Shown piece by piece: positions 6,239 to 6,534 of a stretch of DNA of 6,534 nucleotides. This stretch comes from Betaproteobacteria bacterium (GTDB lineage Bacteria > Pseudomonadota > Gammaproteobacteria > Burkholderiales > SG8-39). The notes under the pieces were generated by a model that worked only from the letters and a program-made list of their open reading frames with translations, did no database searches and had not been told where the DNA came from. Position 1 is the first letter of the stretch. Every line of letters starts with the position of its first letter. The stretch is taken from NCBI GenBank assembly GCA_005881355.1, contig VBDM01000220.1, forward strand, positions 4,246 through 10,779, given 5' to 3'. Made by a program: the position numbers and the translations under genes.

Positions 6239-6241
6239 AAT
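6236..6241 (+). promoter_or_regulatory. Possible -10 element of glpD
   Basis: TAGAAT overlaps the pdsS stop codon. It is preceded, 18 bases upstream, by GTGACC at 6212-6217, a partial match to TTGACA. If used, transcription would begin within a few bases of the glpD GTG at 6252, giving a very short or absent leader. The alternative is simple read-through from pdsS. Confidence 0.25.
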
Positions 6242-6251
6242 CCGCGCTGAC

Positions 6252-6534
6252 GTGGACTCCACCGGGCCTTACGACCTGCTGATCGTCGGCGGCGGCATCA
6301 ACGGCGCGGGCATTGCGCGCGACGCCGCGGGGCGCGGCCTGAAGGTGCTGCTCGCCGAGCAGGACGATCTCGCCTCGGGGACTTCGTCGGCCTCGACCAA
6401 GCTTATCCACGGCGGCCTGCGGTATCTCGAGTACTTCCAATTCCGGCTCGTCGCCGAGGCGCTCGCCGAGCGCGAGACGCTGCTCCGGATCGCGCCGCAC
6501 ATCGTCTGGCCGATGGAGTTCGTGCTCCCCCACG
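6252..6534 (+). CDS. glpD: Aerobic glycerol-3-phosphate dehydrogenase, N-terminal part
   Basis: A membrane-associated FAD enzyme that oxidises sn-glycerol-3-phosphate to dihydroxyacetone phosphate and passes electrons to the quinone pool. It serves glycerol and phospholipid-glycerol catabolism. The window holds the first 94 codons, against about 500 residues for E. coli GlpD, and the frame runs off the end. Visible features are the FAD-binding GGGINGAGIARDAAGRGL (13-30) in the N-terminal Rossmann fold, LASGTSSASTKLIHGGLRYL (40-59) and FRLVAEALAERETLLRIAPH (64-83). All are nearly superimposable on E. coli GlpD. The GTG at 6252 places the FAD motif at the same distance from the start as in E. 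coli. It follows the pdsS stop by 13 bp on the same strand with only a weak ribosome-binding site. It could be co-transcribed with pdsRS or start from its own promoter at the pdsS end. A functional tie to the kinase is not evident. Confidence 0.95.
   Translation, partial: MDSTGPYDLLIVGGGINGAGIARDAAGRGLKVLLAEQDDLASGTSSASTKLIHGGLRYLEYFQFRLVAEALAERETLLRIAPHIVWPMEFVLPH

Noticed and set aside
4571..6262. A 563-codon open frame antisense to the kinase
   Set aside because: It is a by-product of G/C-ending codons on the plus strand. The translation is Arg/Glu/Ala/His-rich low-complexity sequence with no family features, while the plus strand encodes a complete kinase.
1..6534. tRNA, rRNA, CRISPR, insertion-sequence ends, phage attachment sites
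   Set aside because: None was seen. There are no repeat arrays, no terminal inverted repeats and no transposase or integrase segments on either strand.

Overview
The window is a GC-rich chromosomal segment with strongly G/C-ending codons. Tightly packed genes, an orphan Bug/TctC-type solute receptor and proteobacterial-type gshA and glpD all point to a betaproteobacterium, most likely Burkholderiales-like. That assignment is inferred from gene content only. No RNA genes, insertion sequences, CRISPR arrays or prophage genes are visible.

Layout. (1) Minus strand, 1-1519 and 1533-2252: a two-gene unit. It encodes a seven-or-so-helix DUF1614 membrane protein followed 13 bp later by gshA (glutamate-cysteine ligase), whose last few codons lie beyond the window edge. 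(2) 2253-2377: a short divergent promoter region. (3) Plus strand, 2378-3355: a periplasmic tripartite-tricarboxylate-type (Bug) solute-binding protein with a signal peptide and no transporter membrane subunits beside it. (4) Minus strand, 3342-3708: a small single-pass membrane protein gene that looks broken by one extra base. It converges on, and overlaps, the 3' end of the Bug gene. (5) 3709-3899: a second divergent regulatory region. (6) Plus strand, 3900-4589 and 4586-6238: an overlapping response regulator and histidine kinase. Their sequences match what I know of the 'proteobacterial dedicated sortase system' pair (PdsR/PdsS). (7) Plus strand, from 6252 to the window end: the first 94 codons of glpD (aerobic glycerol-3-phosphate dehydrogenase).

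How it fits together. The most interesting point is the two-component system. In the family as I know it, PdsR/PdsS sits beside a class of Gram-negative sortase and its VIT/vWA target protein. Here neither an intact sortase nor a target is present. The small broken gene divergent from pdsR does, however, carry a stretch (Y69-T-S-L-I-A-I-D76 and its flank) that resembles the C-terminal part of the VIT/vWA sortase targets. The locus may therefore be a decaying or minimised sortase island in which the regulators have outlived their target. The other genes (gshA, Bug receptor, glpD) are ordinary metabolic and transport genes. The DUF1614-gshA pairing gives a contextual clue for an uncharacterised membrane family.
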